The notes below the pieces were generated by a model that saw nothing but the letters and a program-made list of their open reading frames with translations, did no database searches and was not told the DNA's origin. This document shows, piece by piece, positions 20,328-30,620 of a stretch of 64,000 nt of DNA (its first letter is position 1; each line of letters begins with the position of its first letter). Where the stretch lies: contig OX381707.1 in NCBI GenBank assembly GCA_947462335.1, positions 20,834,404 through 20,898,403 on the forward strand, given 5' to 3'. Origin of the DNA: Harmothoe impar (lineage: Eukaryota; Annelida; Polychaeta; Phyllodocida; Polynoidae). Position numbers and translations under genes: made by a program.

Positions 20328-23204
20328 ATGACTAGAGGGTTTAGGAATGTCGGGAGTTTTGACAATGAACAAGGCATGCACTTAGTACACATTAACTGTA
20401 GAAGCATTAGAAACAAAATTGGGGATTGTAAAATCATGTTTGATAATTGTAACTTAGATGTAATTACTGTATCAGAATCCTGGTTAGAAGAAAAGAATCT
20501 CACCTCCGAATTTGACTTCATAGGGTATAATTCTTTCAGATGGGACAGAACATGGTTAGAAAATGGCAAGCCAAAAGCAGCGGGAGGATTACTTATATAT
20601 ATTAAGGAGAAATATGTAGTTCTAGAAGAAGAATTTCTACCGAAAATAAGTACCAAAGATATAGAATTATTTGCAGTAGTAATTAAAAGGGAAAATGCCA
20701 AGAATATTTTGATAGTGGACATATATCGACCACCACAGGGTGACTTAGAGGTATTCTGGACAACCATGAAAGATATTATCTCTAACATACCGCACCTTAA
20801 CAGGTTTGAATTGTTTATGATGGGTGATATGAACATCAACATGTTAGATACTAAGTCTGAATATGTGAGTGACTTCAAACTCGGAATGATGGGTTTTGGT
20901 TTGTTAAATGTAATAGATTGCCCTACCCGCTATGCAGAAAATGACACTTGCTTAGATCTTATATTTACAAACTGTGATACTGTAGAGAAGTCAGGATGTG
21001 TGGAATTTGGCTTAAGTGACCATGAGATGGTTTATGCCACATCAACATACTATGTAGAACCTAAGCCTCCGAAGGTTGAATTTAGTTGTCGTAGAATGAA
21101 GCAGTACACAAATGACAAATTGATAAAAGGATTAAGTGGTTTCAATTGGAAAAGGTTTTATGATTGTAAAGATGTTGACAAACTGTGGAAAACTCTGGTT
21201 GATAGAATTACACATGTCATGGATTGCCTCTGCCCTTTCGTAAAGTATAAAGTGAAGAAGGAACGGGATCCGTGGGTAACACCAGAGAGAGTAAGTGCCA
21301 TCAAAGAGAAGGATAGAGCATTGAGTAAAGCGAAAAAGTCCAAAGATACACAGAGGATCAAAATTGCCAAAGCTGATAGAAATAGAGTTTCCAGGGAAGG
21401 GAAAAAATGTAAGAGGGAATTTATTCTGAGATTATTAGAGGAATATAAACATGACCACAAACAATTCTGGTTTGAATTAAACAAAATTATGCCTGGCAAA
21501 AAATCGAAAGCTATTATTAAGTTGATAAATCAGGAAACAAAAAAGCTCATAGATGATTCAGAGGTCCCAGGACACATCAATGAGTACTTCACTAATATAG
21601 GTTCAAAATTGGCTAGTGGCAATGATGACGTCTGGATACCTGACTTTGAGAGAATTGAGGTTGATATACAAAACTGGAATACAAATGAAGAAGAGGTCAT
21701 TAAATTGATAAAGGGTATAAAGACACACAAAACATCAGCTGTTGATGGCTTGAGCACCAAAGTGTTAAAGGATGCTTTTATGTTTCTAAGTGAGCAGATT
21801 ACATATATTTTCTCAGTGTCACTTGATACAGGTGTAATCCCACAACAGTGGAAAGAGGCAGTTATCATACCCATACCTAAAGATGGAAACTTGACAAACG
21901 TAGAAAATTATAGACCAATATCCCTACTACCTCTTCCTTCAAAATTACTAGAAAAAATAGCACATAGGAATATTATGGAATTTTTAAACCAGGAAAACAT
22001 TCTTACAGATAAGCAGGGAGGGTATAGGAAAAATCGTTCTACGGTAATGACTATAGGGGAATTAACGGATGATATACTTAGAGAGAGAAATGTGGGGAGG
22101 GAAACTTTAGCAGTGTTTGTAGATTTAAAAAAGGCTTTCGATACTGTCCACCACGAAATTTTATTAAGTAAATGTGAAAGATACGGATTAAGGGGTAAAG
22201 TTCAAAATTGGCTAAGTAATTATCTGGGAAATAGAAAACAGAGTACACTAGCAAACAATGTCAAGTCTTCATCACTGGAAATTACCTATGGAGTCCCACA
22301 AGGTTCCATCCTGGGACCGCTATTGTTTCTATTGTATGTTAACGACGTAGTTAAGGTTATGAGACATGTCAATATATTGCTATATGCGGATGACACCGTG
22401 TTATATCTGTCAGGTGATAACTCTAAGGATGTAAACACCAAAATGCAGGAAGACTTAAATAGGTATGTGGATTGGTGTAGGCTAAATCGTTTAACATTGA
22501 ATGCAAAAAAAACCAAATTTATGTGTTTTGCTAATACATACAAATGGAAAGATTGCAAGCTAAGTGTAAATGGTGAAAAGATATCTGGAGTGTCAAATTA
22601 TAAATATCTGGGAGTGATCTTAGACGAAGCACTGTCTTATGAGAAATTTGTCAACACCCAATTAAGAACCACAGGTTTCAGAACATACCAATTGGCTCGT
22701 CTCAATGCGGTTATAAATGTACCAATATCAGTTTTGTTATACAAGACCTCCATCTTGCCGATCCTTGAATATGCTGACATACTTTACTCAGGTATAAAAA
22801 AGGAATTGAAAAAGAGGTTGCAAAAAGCACAAAACAGAGGCCTGAAGGTTGCGCAAAGAGCACCCTTTAGAACGCCTACATATGATGTACATGCTGAGGC
22901 TAATTTGAATATGCTAAGTGACAGGGTAGAGTACCATCAAATGAAAGAAGCTTTCAGAAGAGCAGGTTTGGATAAATACCGGGATAACAGGAATTTGAAT
23001 ACTAGAGCATGGGATGGGCCAATTTTAGAATGTCATACCCCAAATGGCTTAGCATACACTCGTAGTCTTGAACACACAATAGCAAATCTTTGGAACAATT
23101 TAGATCCACCGGAAAGAAATTCAGAATCTCTCGACTCCTTTATGTTAATTCAGAAGACTAAACTGCAGATAAAGAAACCCAAATTACAACCGTTCAGAAT
23201 TTAA
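20328..23204 (+). CDS. LINE ORF2: APE endonuclease-reverse transcriptase
   Basis: This 958-residue protein nicks target DNA and copies the LINE RNA at the nick. The endonuclease domain (about 17-235) keeps HINCRS (N23), SESWL (E50), DIYRPP (Y133), GDMNIN (D167, N169), the TR-D segment near 200-210 and the catalytic LSDHE (D231, H232). A basic linker follows. The reverse transcriptase (about 465-770) shows NYRPISLLP (527-535), FVDLKKAFD (597-605), GVPQGSILGP (655-664) and LLYADDTVLY (684-693), then YKYLGVILD (759-767). The C-terminal WNNLDPPER motif near 921-929 resembles CR1/L2-type elements. No stop or frameshift occurs, so the copy is young. A stop lies three codons before ATG 20328; the start at M17 (20376) is also possible because the endonuclease fold begins there. 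Confidence 0.93.
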   Translation: MTRGFRNVGSFDNEQGMHLVHINCRSIRNKIGDCKIMFDNCNLDVITVSESWLEEKNLTSEFDFIGYNSFRWDRTWLENGKPKAAGGLLIYIKEKYVVLEEEFLPKISTKDIELFAVVIKRENAKNILIVDIYRPPQGDLEVFWTTMKDIISNIPHLNRFELFMMGDMNINMLDTKSEYVSDFKLGMMGFGLLNVIDCPTRYAENDTCLDLIFTNCDTVEKSGCVEFGLSDHEMVYATSTYYVEPKPPKVEFSCRRMKQYTNDKLIKGLSGFNWKRFYDCKDVDKLWKTLVDRITHVMDCLCPFVKYKVKKERDPWVTPERVSAIKEKDRALSKAKKSKDTQRIKIAKADRNRVSREGKKCKREFILRLLEEYKHDHKQFWFELNKIMPGKKSKAIIKLINQETKKLIDDSEVPGHINEYFTNIGSKLASGNDDVWIPDFERIEVDIQNWNTNEEEVIKLIKGIKTHKTSAVDGLSTKVLKDAFMFLSEQITYIFSVSLDTGVIPQQWKEAVIIPIPKDGNLTNVENYRPISLLPLPSKLLEKIAHRNIMEFLNQENILTDKQGGYRKNRSTVMTIGELTDDILRERNVGRETLAVFVDLKKAFDTVHHEILLSKCERYGLRGKVQNWLSNYLGNRKQSTLANNVKSSSLEITYGVPQGSILGPLLFLLYVNDVVKVMRHVNILLYADDTVLYLSGDNSKDVNTKMQEDLNRYVDWCRLNRLTLNAKKTKFMCFANTYKWKDCKLSVNGEKISGVSNYKYLGVILDEALSYEKFVNTQLRTTGFRTYQLARLNAVINVPISVLLYKTSILPILEYADILYSGIKKELKKRLQKAQNRGLKVAQRAPFRTPTYDVHAEANLNMLSDRVEYHQMKEAFRRAGLDKYRDNRNLNTRAWDGPILECHTPNGLAYTRSLEHTIANLWNNLDPPERNSESLDSFMLIQKTKLQIKKPKLQPFRI

Positions 23205-23700
23205 AGTACCCACCCCCCTCTTCCCCTCACCACCCATTAGCATAATAGTAAAAGATACATAAGAACAACAAATCCTGATATTCTCTTTTCTCTAATAAAT
23301 TTCTATTTTAAATTATCAGTTATTATTTCTTTTTTTAATACTCACCCCTGTCACCAATGGTTCTCACCGTGACTTTATGCTATCTGTTTAGGAATTAAGT
23401 GTTGGTTGTTGTCTTTAGACACAACAATGATAATAGAGCTAAGTATAATTATGTTCCTCTGGCTGTGTGAGCCAAATCTACCCGTGTTGGATTAATATAA
23501 TAGGTAAGGCTGCCAAAATTTTAAACTACTCGAACAGAGTAAGAGGCAGCCATTCTTTAAGTGTTCACCAACTGACTAATTGAAAAGGAAATTGTTAATA
23601 ATGGACTGATGTCATAATGGACTCGGACACCTTTTATCTAGATGTAACTGTAACTTGACCAATGATGAACACGAAATAAAGATAAATCAAATCAAAAAAA
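23205..23700 (+). other. LINE 3' UTR and tail
   Basis: It lacks a reading frame, carries AATAAA at 23675-23680 and ends GATAAATCAAATCAAAAAAA against cloverleaf sequence. Confidence 0.8.
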
Positions 23701-23958
23701 TCATTAGCGAGTTACTCGCCAGGGCCGCCGCCATGACGATGAAAAGGCTTTTCATTAAAGGGGTATTCTCACCACTCGCACTTAAAGTGGCACAATCACC
23801 AAGCGTATCCTACTCACAAATCTAGTACTGTTCTAGTCTACTATGTGGTTAAGTGTGAGTGGTGAGAATGCCCCTTTAACCAAATGGGGAAATACTAGAA
23901 TAGTGAGTGGGATACGCTCGGTGATCATAAAGCACTGTGCTTACCCTTAGAGGGTTAA
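23701..23958 (-). mobile_element. Cloverleaf MITE, right part after the LINE, with foldback insert
   Basis: GCGAGTTACTCGCCAGGGC and CCATGACGATGAAAAGG belong to the second palindrome and 3' arm. The end is AGCACTGTGCTTACCCTTAGAGGGTTAA. Between them lies the foldback unit at 23754-23930. Confidence 0.8.
23754..23930. repeat. Foldback insert made of unit F in alternating orientation
   Basis: ATTAAAGGGGTATTCTCACC... at 23754-23784 is complementary to 23850-23879 (GAGTGGTGAGAATGCCCC). The sequence 23786-23879 is the inverted form of the single unit at 55334-55430. A further partial direct copy (ACTAGAATAGTGAGTGGGAT, 23893-23912, to about 23930) follows. Confidence 0.8.
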
Positions 23959-24620
23959 AAATGCCTGCATTATCCCAGCTGCACGTTCCCTGTTCCATTT
24001 TCCACAAAGGGATGCTCCACCATACGTGTATATATGAGGAAAAAACGTGCATGTACAATAATAGGGTTTCTGTGGTATCATAACACTGCCGTGTTCTAAC
24101 GTAAACCCACTAAAGCTTACATCCACCCCACTCACGGGTATCGGCTTACCATGCTGGGTTCTCTACCCCAGTCTCACACACAGGGGAGGAGGGACACCTT
24201 CCTTGGGGAGTATAGGCTACACTAGTACTACTAGGTGAGAGGGGGGGGGGGGTGCTTTCTGGTGCCCCGTGGGAATATAGCAGGATCATTCTAGTTTACA
24301 CCCAGGTTCAATTTCTACAAATACTTGGACTACATTGTATACACATTGTGTATTCATGAGCTGAGCTTTTTTTCAGCCCACGCTTTCACTGCATGATATC
24401 TACTTCATACACATCATATACAATATTCTGTAATATCTCATTGTTATTTATCCATGTATCCATGTTCGATGTCTGTTGTATTTGATCATTTGGCACATTA
24501 TTTCATGAAAAAATACACATTGCAAACTCAAAAAAAGTCGCAAGAGTTATTCTCCTGTCCTTGCAAAAGCCGACACTACCGGTAGTTCTAGGGGCACCGT
24601 CTGCCTACAATGATGGAGTA
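23959..24620. other. No gene recognised
   Basis: A poly-G run lies at about 24240-24252. Short minus-strand frames (23876-24135) partly lie in the foldback and are not genes. Confidence 0.5.
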
Positions 24621-24904
24621 TACTATAGACCAATGCCTCAAGAAAGGGGGACTTTTTCAAAATAAAGTTAACTTTACGTTAGTTTCAGAAGAATGTACAT
24701 ACATAATAGTGTCTATAATGGCTATATTCTCAAAGAAAATCTCATATTAAGAGATTCACAGGACAAAATAGTATATATCAAAATGCAGGATTTTTTTGAG
24801 GTTATATGCATGGATTTTTTGGTCACTTTTCAGAAATTATATTAAAAGCTTTATGAACAACTTTTCTGAGAAGTCACTCTTTCTTGCTGCAGTGGTCTAT
24901 AGTA
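24621..24904. mobile_element. 284-bp TIR element
   Basis: TACTATAGACCAATGC (24621-24636) matches the complement of GCAGTGGTCTATAGTA (24889-24904) with one mismatch. The interior is AT-rich, with no frame. TA at the ends would fit a TA-target element. Confidence 0.6.
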
Positions 24905-25101
24905 GCACAACTCCATCTACCGGTAGAGGTACATGATGAAGAGACCCTTGTGGTATGGGGCTGCAGTAAACAGGATGTGAGACAGTGTGGGTTGTGCCAA
25001 CTGATGTCTATCTGTGTGATGCACGGGCCGCCCCAGCCTCACTAGTCACTGCCTGCCGCACTGTCACAACACAGACCTAAACTATAGACTATGTTATCGA
25101 T

Positions 25102-25388
25102 CAGCGTTGCCGAAATGACAACGGCATATCGGCTTTTGCCGATGCAGAATCTCAATGGCCGATGTGAGGCCATCAGACATCGGCCACAATGGCCAGCCAT
25201 GCATGACCTTAGCTTTCAAACAGTGAAGGACTTTTTCAGATAGTCTTATTGGAAGCAAAGATATGACCATGTAGCTAATATTCAATGGATTTGCACATTT
25301 CTTAATACATTTCGGCAGTTTTGGTCAAACGAACACCTATATTTATCAATATAAATGAGAAGGATTACTATGAATTTCGGCAACGCTG
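25102..25388. mobile_element. 287-bp TIR element
   Basis: CAGCGTTGCCGAAAT at the left is complementary to ATTTCGGCAACGCTG at the right, 15 bp exact. Internal CGGCATATCGGC and GCCGATG motifs repeat. TAGACTAT lies shortly before the left end and TAGTCTAT directly after the right end, a possible imperfect 8-bp duplication. Confidence 0.65.
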
Positions 25389-25730
25389 TAGTCTATGGAC
25401 GTTCATATGACATACCCCTGCTGCACTTTATACATGCCTATGTCAAATGCCAGTTGTGATATTATCAATATATCTATAACTCTCAAGTGTTAAATCGGAG
25501 CCTACCAAGCGACCGGGTTGGTCGGAACCTGGATTTTGTTTTCAAAGTTGAGGAAGATTGATCTTTTATTTTGTTGAAGAGGATATGCCCGCCCCAAGGG
25601 TCTCCCGATGCAATCTGCAAAGTCTTTAATCAAGATTTGGGGATTGCAAGCGCGATACGATCACTATCGATCGATTATCCTCGTACTGAAAATCAGTAAT
25701 GATCGATTCGGGCGGAATCAACTACCAAGA
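25389..25730. other. No recognisable feature
   Basis: A CGATCACTATCGATCGATT palindromic stretch lies near 25659-25679. Otherwise nothing. Confidence 0.5.
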
Positions 25731-25843
25731 GCATGATGCTTGAATGCAGTCTTGGCGAGTTACTCGCTAGGGCTGCATTCATGCATCCTGACGACAAAGA
25801 GGAAAATTTATTAATAATGCAGTGTGCAGCATTTAAACCATTA
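25731..25843. mobile_element. Cloverleaf MITE, 3' half
   Basis: It consists of a complete second palindrome (GCATGATGCTTGAATGCAG, TTGGCGAGTTACTCGCTA, CTGCATTCATGCATC) and the end GTGTGCAGCATTTAAACCATTAA. It adjoins the next copy head to tail and shares its terminal bases. Confidence 0.85.
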
Positions 25844-26088
25844 AGGATGCATGTCGCTAAAAGATGACATTTGTCGTCATTATGCCCCAATGCAGCCCCG
25901 GCGAGTAACTCCCCGGTGCTACATCGGTGCATCATGACAACCCTTCGGGAGTGTCTCAAAACCATAGGGTCGGCATGGTGCTTGAATGCAGCACTGGCGA
26001 ATTACTAGCCAGGGCTGCAATCATGCATCACGACGACAAAGGGCATGATTTTATTGTATTAAGGCATGATGCCATCTTCAAGGAGTAA
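25834..26088 (-). mobile_element. Cloverleaf MITE, gamma-end copy
   Basis: The 5' end is AAACCATTAAGGATGCATGTCGC then AAAAGATGACATTTGTCGTC. P1 is beta-like (CCCCAATGCAG and GCTACATCGGTGCATC). Spacer CCCTTCGGGAGTGTCTCAAAACC. P2 is alpha-like. The 3' end is GGCATGATGCCATCTTCAAGGAGTAA. Confidence 0.85.
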
Positions 26089-27170
26089 AAGGCTACGAGT
26101 AGAATGTGGGGCAGTCCCAAGGCATGGCAGTGTGGGTGGGTAGGGGGCTGGTACCCCTCCTCCAGGGTGGGGGTGACAACAATACCTGGGGCGGGCTGGA
26201 GGAGGCCTGGTTACGGCGAGGTGTGGGTGTGGGGCAGCAGGGTGGGCTGGTCTAAATACACCATGGAGGCCACATAAACACAGCTATGGATTACTAACCC
26301 CCTAACACTGGAGGAACACAGGAGCAGCCAGCCTCCTCCAGTCACCTACACCCCCCCCCCCCCACACACACACACGCACATACCACCATACTGTACACCA
26401 CAGAGGTGGGAGCGGCCCCACGTGCAATATGGAAAGTCTATCTCACAAACTTGTCAATCCCTGGTACAAGAAAATGTACTAGACAAAATGCAGAAAACCT
26501 TTATTATATAGGACTTTGGGCAAATGCTTGCAGGAAATTGACATAACTCTATACAGAGATTCCTGCAAAAATGTGAATTCCTGCAAAAGTGCAAAGCAGG
26601 CAAAGTGGCATGGATGGGATCCCAAGTGAGAAAAGCATCTAGATTTAATTTTGATTGTAATATAGACCACTGTCTACAGGTTGTCTTTTAATTTTAATCT
26701 AGCTAAGAACTACATGTTGGGCCTAGTGCCAAAGGTGCATTGCAGGATCCTCCCTGTTGAGCATATAATAAATTGTAACTTGAGGCATTTCTCAGAACAC
26801 AAGAAAGGCCCGGAGGCTCTTTTCTTGGTAGGGCAGATATTCCCCTGTGGCACATTTTTATTTTCAAACAGTGGGGTTTGTTCTTTTGTGGTCAACATAA
26901 ATTAGGAACATGGGGATGACCGATGGTTGACCTACTAAGTTTATTTTAGATCCCTACCCACCATGCACTCCGTGAGGCAAGATGGGGTCATGTTAAAAAG
27001 TAGAACAAGAAAAGTGTGACCTGCTTTATTTCAGACACGGGTAAGATATTCCATATATGGGATGTCTGACCTACTGGGTGTCACATGAGAGTAGGGTGGG
27101 TGGGAGTGAGCTGTAAGTTTTGCTCTCAGCACGTGGATGGTAGAGCTGCTCAGAGCAGTAGTAAAGTTTC
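26089..27170. other. No gene recognised
   Basis: A G-rich segment (26100-26260) and a poly-C run of 13 followed by CA repeats (26351-26385). The sequence TTCCTGCAAAAATGTG with TTCCTGCAAAAGTGC (26561-26600) is a short direct repeat. Confidence 0.45.
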
Positions 27171-27785
27171 CTGTAGGCTACTGGAGGGAGGCACTCCCTA
27201 CATGTTCTGTAGGCTACTGGGGGGGGGGGGGGGGGCACTCCCTACATGTTCTGCAGGCTACTTGGGGGGGGGGGGGCTCTCCCTACATGTTCTGTAGGCT
27301 ACTGGGGGGGCACACCCTACATGTTCTGTAGGCTACTTGGGGGGGGGGGCACTCCCTACATGTTCTGTAGGCTACTGGGGGGGGGGGCACTCCCTATATG
27401 TTCTGTCGGCTACTGGGGGGGGGGCACTCCCTACATATTCTGTAGGCTACTTGGGGGGGGGGGCACTCCCTACATGTTCTGTAGGCTACTTGGGGGGGGC
27501 ACTCCCTACATGTTCTGTAGGCTACTGGGGGGACACTCCCTACATGTTCTGTAGGCTACTGGAGGGAGGCACTCCCTACATGTTCTGTAGGCTACTGGGG
27601 GGCACTCCCTACATGTTCTGTAGGCTACTGGGGGGGGGCACTCCCTACATGTTCTGTAGGCTACTTGGGGGGGGGGGCACTCCCTACATGTTCTGTAGGC
27701 TACTGGAGGGGGCACTCCCCCTACATGTTCTGTAGGCTACGGGGGGGGGGGCACTCCCTACATGTTCTGTAGGCTACGGGGGGCA
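27171..27785. repeat. G-rich minisatellite, 17 units
   Basis: Each unit is CTCCCTACATGTTCTGTAGG then CTACT plus a G tract of 4 to 18. Unit length varies (about 33-45 bp), mainly through the G tract. The three plus frames read as repeats of MFCRLLGG or TCSVGYWG; these are not genes. One unit has GTCGGC for GTAGGC. Confidence 0.95.
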
Positions 27786-29865
27786 CCCGTGCATCCCTAT
27801 CCATGTAAGGGCACCCCTCCTCTGTGATGTTCCCACTCACCGGCGCCGAAGGCGCTGGTACTTCATTCAAATATCCTTAAGGCTTACGTTGCTTGATTCC
27901 CTTTCACGCTTCCCTTTTAAGTCCTGTAGAAATGAGGAACAATATATTCATTGCTTACTACATTTCTTCCCATAGAGGACACACAATCCAATACCAAGAT
28001 ATAGGAATTGTATACATTTGTGTTTTACGCCGTAAATCATGACCGTACAGAGTGAGCTCACATAGGGGTAGATTCACCTAGAGTCGACCACATACTCTGA
28101 GTCTGACACCTGGATTTGTAGTTACTCATATTTGACAAGCTCCCTATGTGTCTTTTGTTAGTAATAATGACACCTAGCTTGTACTATTATACAGAAAAAA
28201 TGTGATCCACATTTTTGAATGAATGCATATTCAAGTGGCCGATGCAAGGTACATGTACATGTGTGGGTGAGTTTAGGTGAATCTACTCGAGTTGGTGGGT
28301 TGTTGCTGGCACACCCATACAACGCGTGGGGGCATGACCTCTGGGACGCCGCGTGGGTGTGGGTGAGCGTCTCTGTTTTACGTCATGGGCGTCTGTGGAC
28401 GTTACGTCTCAATGTCGATCTCTCCTGTAGTATTAGAAACATGACTCTCTCTGGAAGGGACTAGCTGAATGGGAGTGTTGTACATATTTATGTACATGTA
28501 TTACTTCCTTAAGATTAATACTGACCTTATACATGTAGCTGTGTCCGCCTGGTATAAGGCGATTCCACAGCCAGAAGATGATTAGACTACCCCCCCCCCC
28601 TACCCCACCCCTACATACATATTAACTTGTCAGGGTGAAAGAATGATGTTTATTTTAGATAGTCAAAACAATCAACTGCTGCCTCCTTCCCAGTACATGT
28701 AGTGGTATGGCACTGGGGGTATGGCAAGGGCATTTCACACATTCAGTGTACTAAAGTTTGAGCTTTACATATTGTTATTGACTAAAATGGTCATACAAGT
28801 AAGCTTTTCCCCATAGCCAAAGCTACCAATGCATAGGTATGCCTGTCAAAGGTTGAGACCAAGCAAGGCATATCAAATCCCTCTATACATAGGGTTGTGA
28901 ATTAATTAAGCACAGGTCACCGTGGAGGATGCCAAACTTATCCCTGAAGGCTATACAAACCCACAGGTAATAAATACCTGGAGGCCAGACCTGGTCAATG
29001 CCGGGGGTCAGGTAGTAACACTATAAGTACCACCACAAATCAGTGTGCACTGGAGTAAATGTATAAGGTAAACAGAGGCACGTACACGTGGTGGGAGGGA
29101 TCAAGGGGCCAAGTATAGAACAGATCCTTGGGGCACCTGGGTAGTATACATGTAGGGGGAACCCTGCTGTGAACAGTGTAAGCTGAGGCCGCCATTCCTG
29201 TATCTAGACAGAGTCAATATACTACACACCTTATTGCATACTTTAGTGGGTAGCATTGAGGTGATACTCTTTGCTATTATAAATTATGTACTTTATTATG
29301 TATGGGCAAAGTGATTGTGCCCTGGATTTGTCCCAATTATATATAGGCAGTGCTTTGCATTGTATCCATTGGAACTAGTTATAAAACTAAGAATATATAT
29401 GATATAGTGTGTGTATATCATGCCTAGTGTACTATACCGTTGTATTGTTCTATACAGGACTGTAGTTATTGGCAAGGGCCTCCTATTCCCAGTGGGGATG
29501 TATGTGTGTGAGGGGTAGGGGGTAGGGGTAGCTTCAGCCCTTGTAAAAGTGGGTCAGTCGTGGCCTCCAGGGTCCCTGTGCTACAACCACCCCAGGGACT
29601 CCTCCAGTCCCTTACACCCCTCCAACACTCACCTATACTGAAGGTACCACCTTGTCTAAGGAGCCATACACTGTGTGCATTATTATATGTATGATATGCA
29701 AGGCCAGTAGTGTTGACAATGGGCAACATGCCAGTGGGGCACAGTGACACCGTGGTCGGGGGGAGATATAGGGTTAAAAGGCCATGTAGTACTCTGACCA
29801 TGCCAAACCAAGAGACCATGGACCTTAGTTTTGGAGCTGGGTTTTCTGAATGGCATATGTGCTTA
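27786..29865. other. No recognisable gene
   Basis: Two kilobases with no supported frame. A poly-C run occurs at about 28591-28600. A 135-codon minus frame at 29466-29873 has no motif. Confidence 0.45.
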
Positions 29866-30024
29866 GAGAACATTCACAAATGATAACATCTATTTTGACA
29901 CCCTTTTCCAGTCAAATTGGCCTTTACACATCATAATATATGGCCGAGCCAAGTTTTCTCACTCAACAGAAAGACCCTCGTCCTACCTCCTAGCCGGTGA
30001 CTTCATTTGTAAAAGACGTTCCCA
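29866..30024. mobile_element. GGGAACGTTC-family TIR element
   Basis: GAGAACATTCACAAATGAT at the left pairs with GTGACTTCATTTGTAAAAGACGTTCCC at the right (spelled in parts: TTCATTTGTAAAAG, ACGTTCCC). Interior AAATTGGCCTTTACACAT and ATATGGCCGAGCC match the copy at 20087. TA precedes the left end. Confidence 0.7.
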
Positions 30025-30240
30025 TTTTGTGTATATTTGTGCGAGGGGAATAAGTAGTGCATGTCAGCTTTTTGTAAGTATGGTTTGGATATTTGGATCA
30101 TTTTACGGTTAATTAGACGTCTAGAACGAACGCAATATCTTGTTTATACAGTTGATGTTCTCAGCTAGGTTCCCAGCCTACGTATTGTCTACCAGTACCA
30201 CATGTCAGCCGTTCACATCATATCTCGAATACGAGGATAA

Positions 30241-30620
30241 GGCCAAAAAAGAAAAAAGGTGTCTGAAAATCTAGGTAGGTAGGTCGGCCTGAGAAGTATC
30301 CAAAAATTAACTCGCAAACTTCAGCGCTGACTCGCAAACAATGACGTTGACTCGTGGACTATCAAATTGACTCTGAAATAGCCCAAAAATTGTTTTATAA
30401 AGACAGATTGATCCCATGGCCTGAAAAATTGACTGGTAAACTTCAGCGCTGACTCGCCAACAACGGCATAGGCTCGCAGATCATCAAATTGACTCTGAAA
30501 TAGCCCTATAATTACTTAAAACATACTTTTTTTTTTCAAAATTGGATTAAAATTTCTAGGGTCGGCCCTGTTTTGCTAGGTAGGGTCGGGTAACTTGAAA
30601 CACACCTCTTTTTTTTGGCC
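30241..30620. mobile_element. GGCC-terminal TIR element with internal duplication
   Basis: It starts GGCCAAAAAAGAAAAAAGGTGT and ends ACACACCTCTTTTTTTTGGCC. The subterminal TAGGTAGGTAGGTCGG recurs inverted near the right end. Two direct copies of about 80 bp (30307-30386, 30428-30506) share AAACTTCAGCGCTGACTCGC and ATTGACTCTGAAATAGCCC. Confidence 0.75.

Larger units (their letters stand above)
20284..23700 (+). mobile_element. APE-type LINE, 5' part short, ORF2 intact
   Basis: A non-LTR retrotransposon of the Jockey/CR1/L2 group: one long ORF2 with endonuclease and reverse transcriptase, a 496-bp 3' UTR, AATAAA at 23675-23680 and an AAATCAAATCAAAAAAA tail. There is no ORF1 and almost no 5' UTR, as in a 5'-truncated insertion. 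It sits within a cloverleaf MITE: family sequence lies directly upstream and resumes at 23701. The 5' boundary is approximate and a target duplication could not be defined. Confidence 0.85.

Noticed and set aside
20285..21874. Minus-strand frames of 113-197 codons opposite the LINE
   Set aside because: They are shadows of the intact plus-strand ORF2.
25659..25679. CGATCACTATCGATCGATT palindrome as a regulatory operator
   Set aside because: Short, imperfect and isolated; no neighbouring gene to regulate.
27085..27735. Open frames of repeating GGTPYMFCRLLGG peptides
   Set aside because: They are open in several frames and on both strands because the minisatellite lacks stops; no coding evidence.
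27171..27785. CRISPR-like regular repeats
   Set aside because: The spacing element is a variable G tract, not unique spacers; the genome is animal-like. It is a minisatellite.
29466..29873. 135-codon minus-strand frame
   Set aside because: Proline- and threonine-rich with no domain; overlaps a transposon end at its start.
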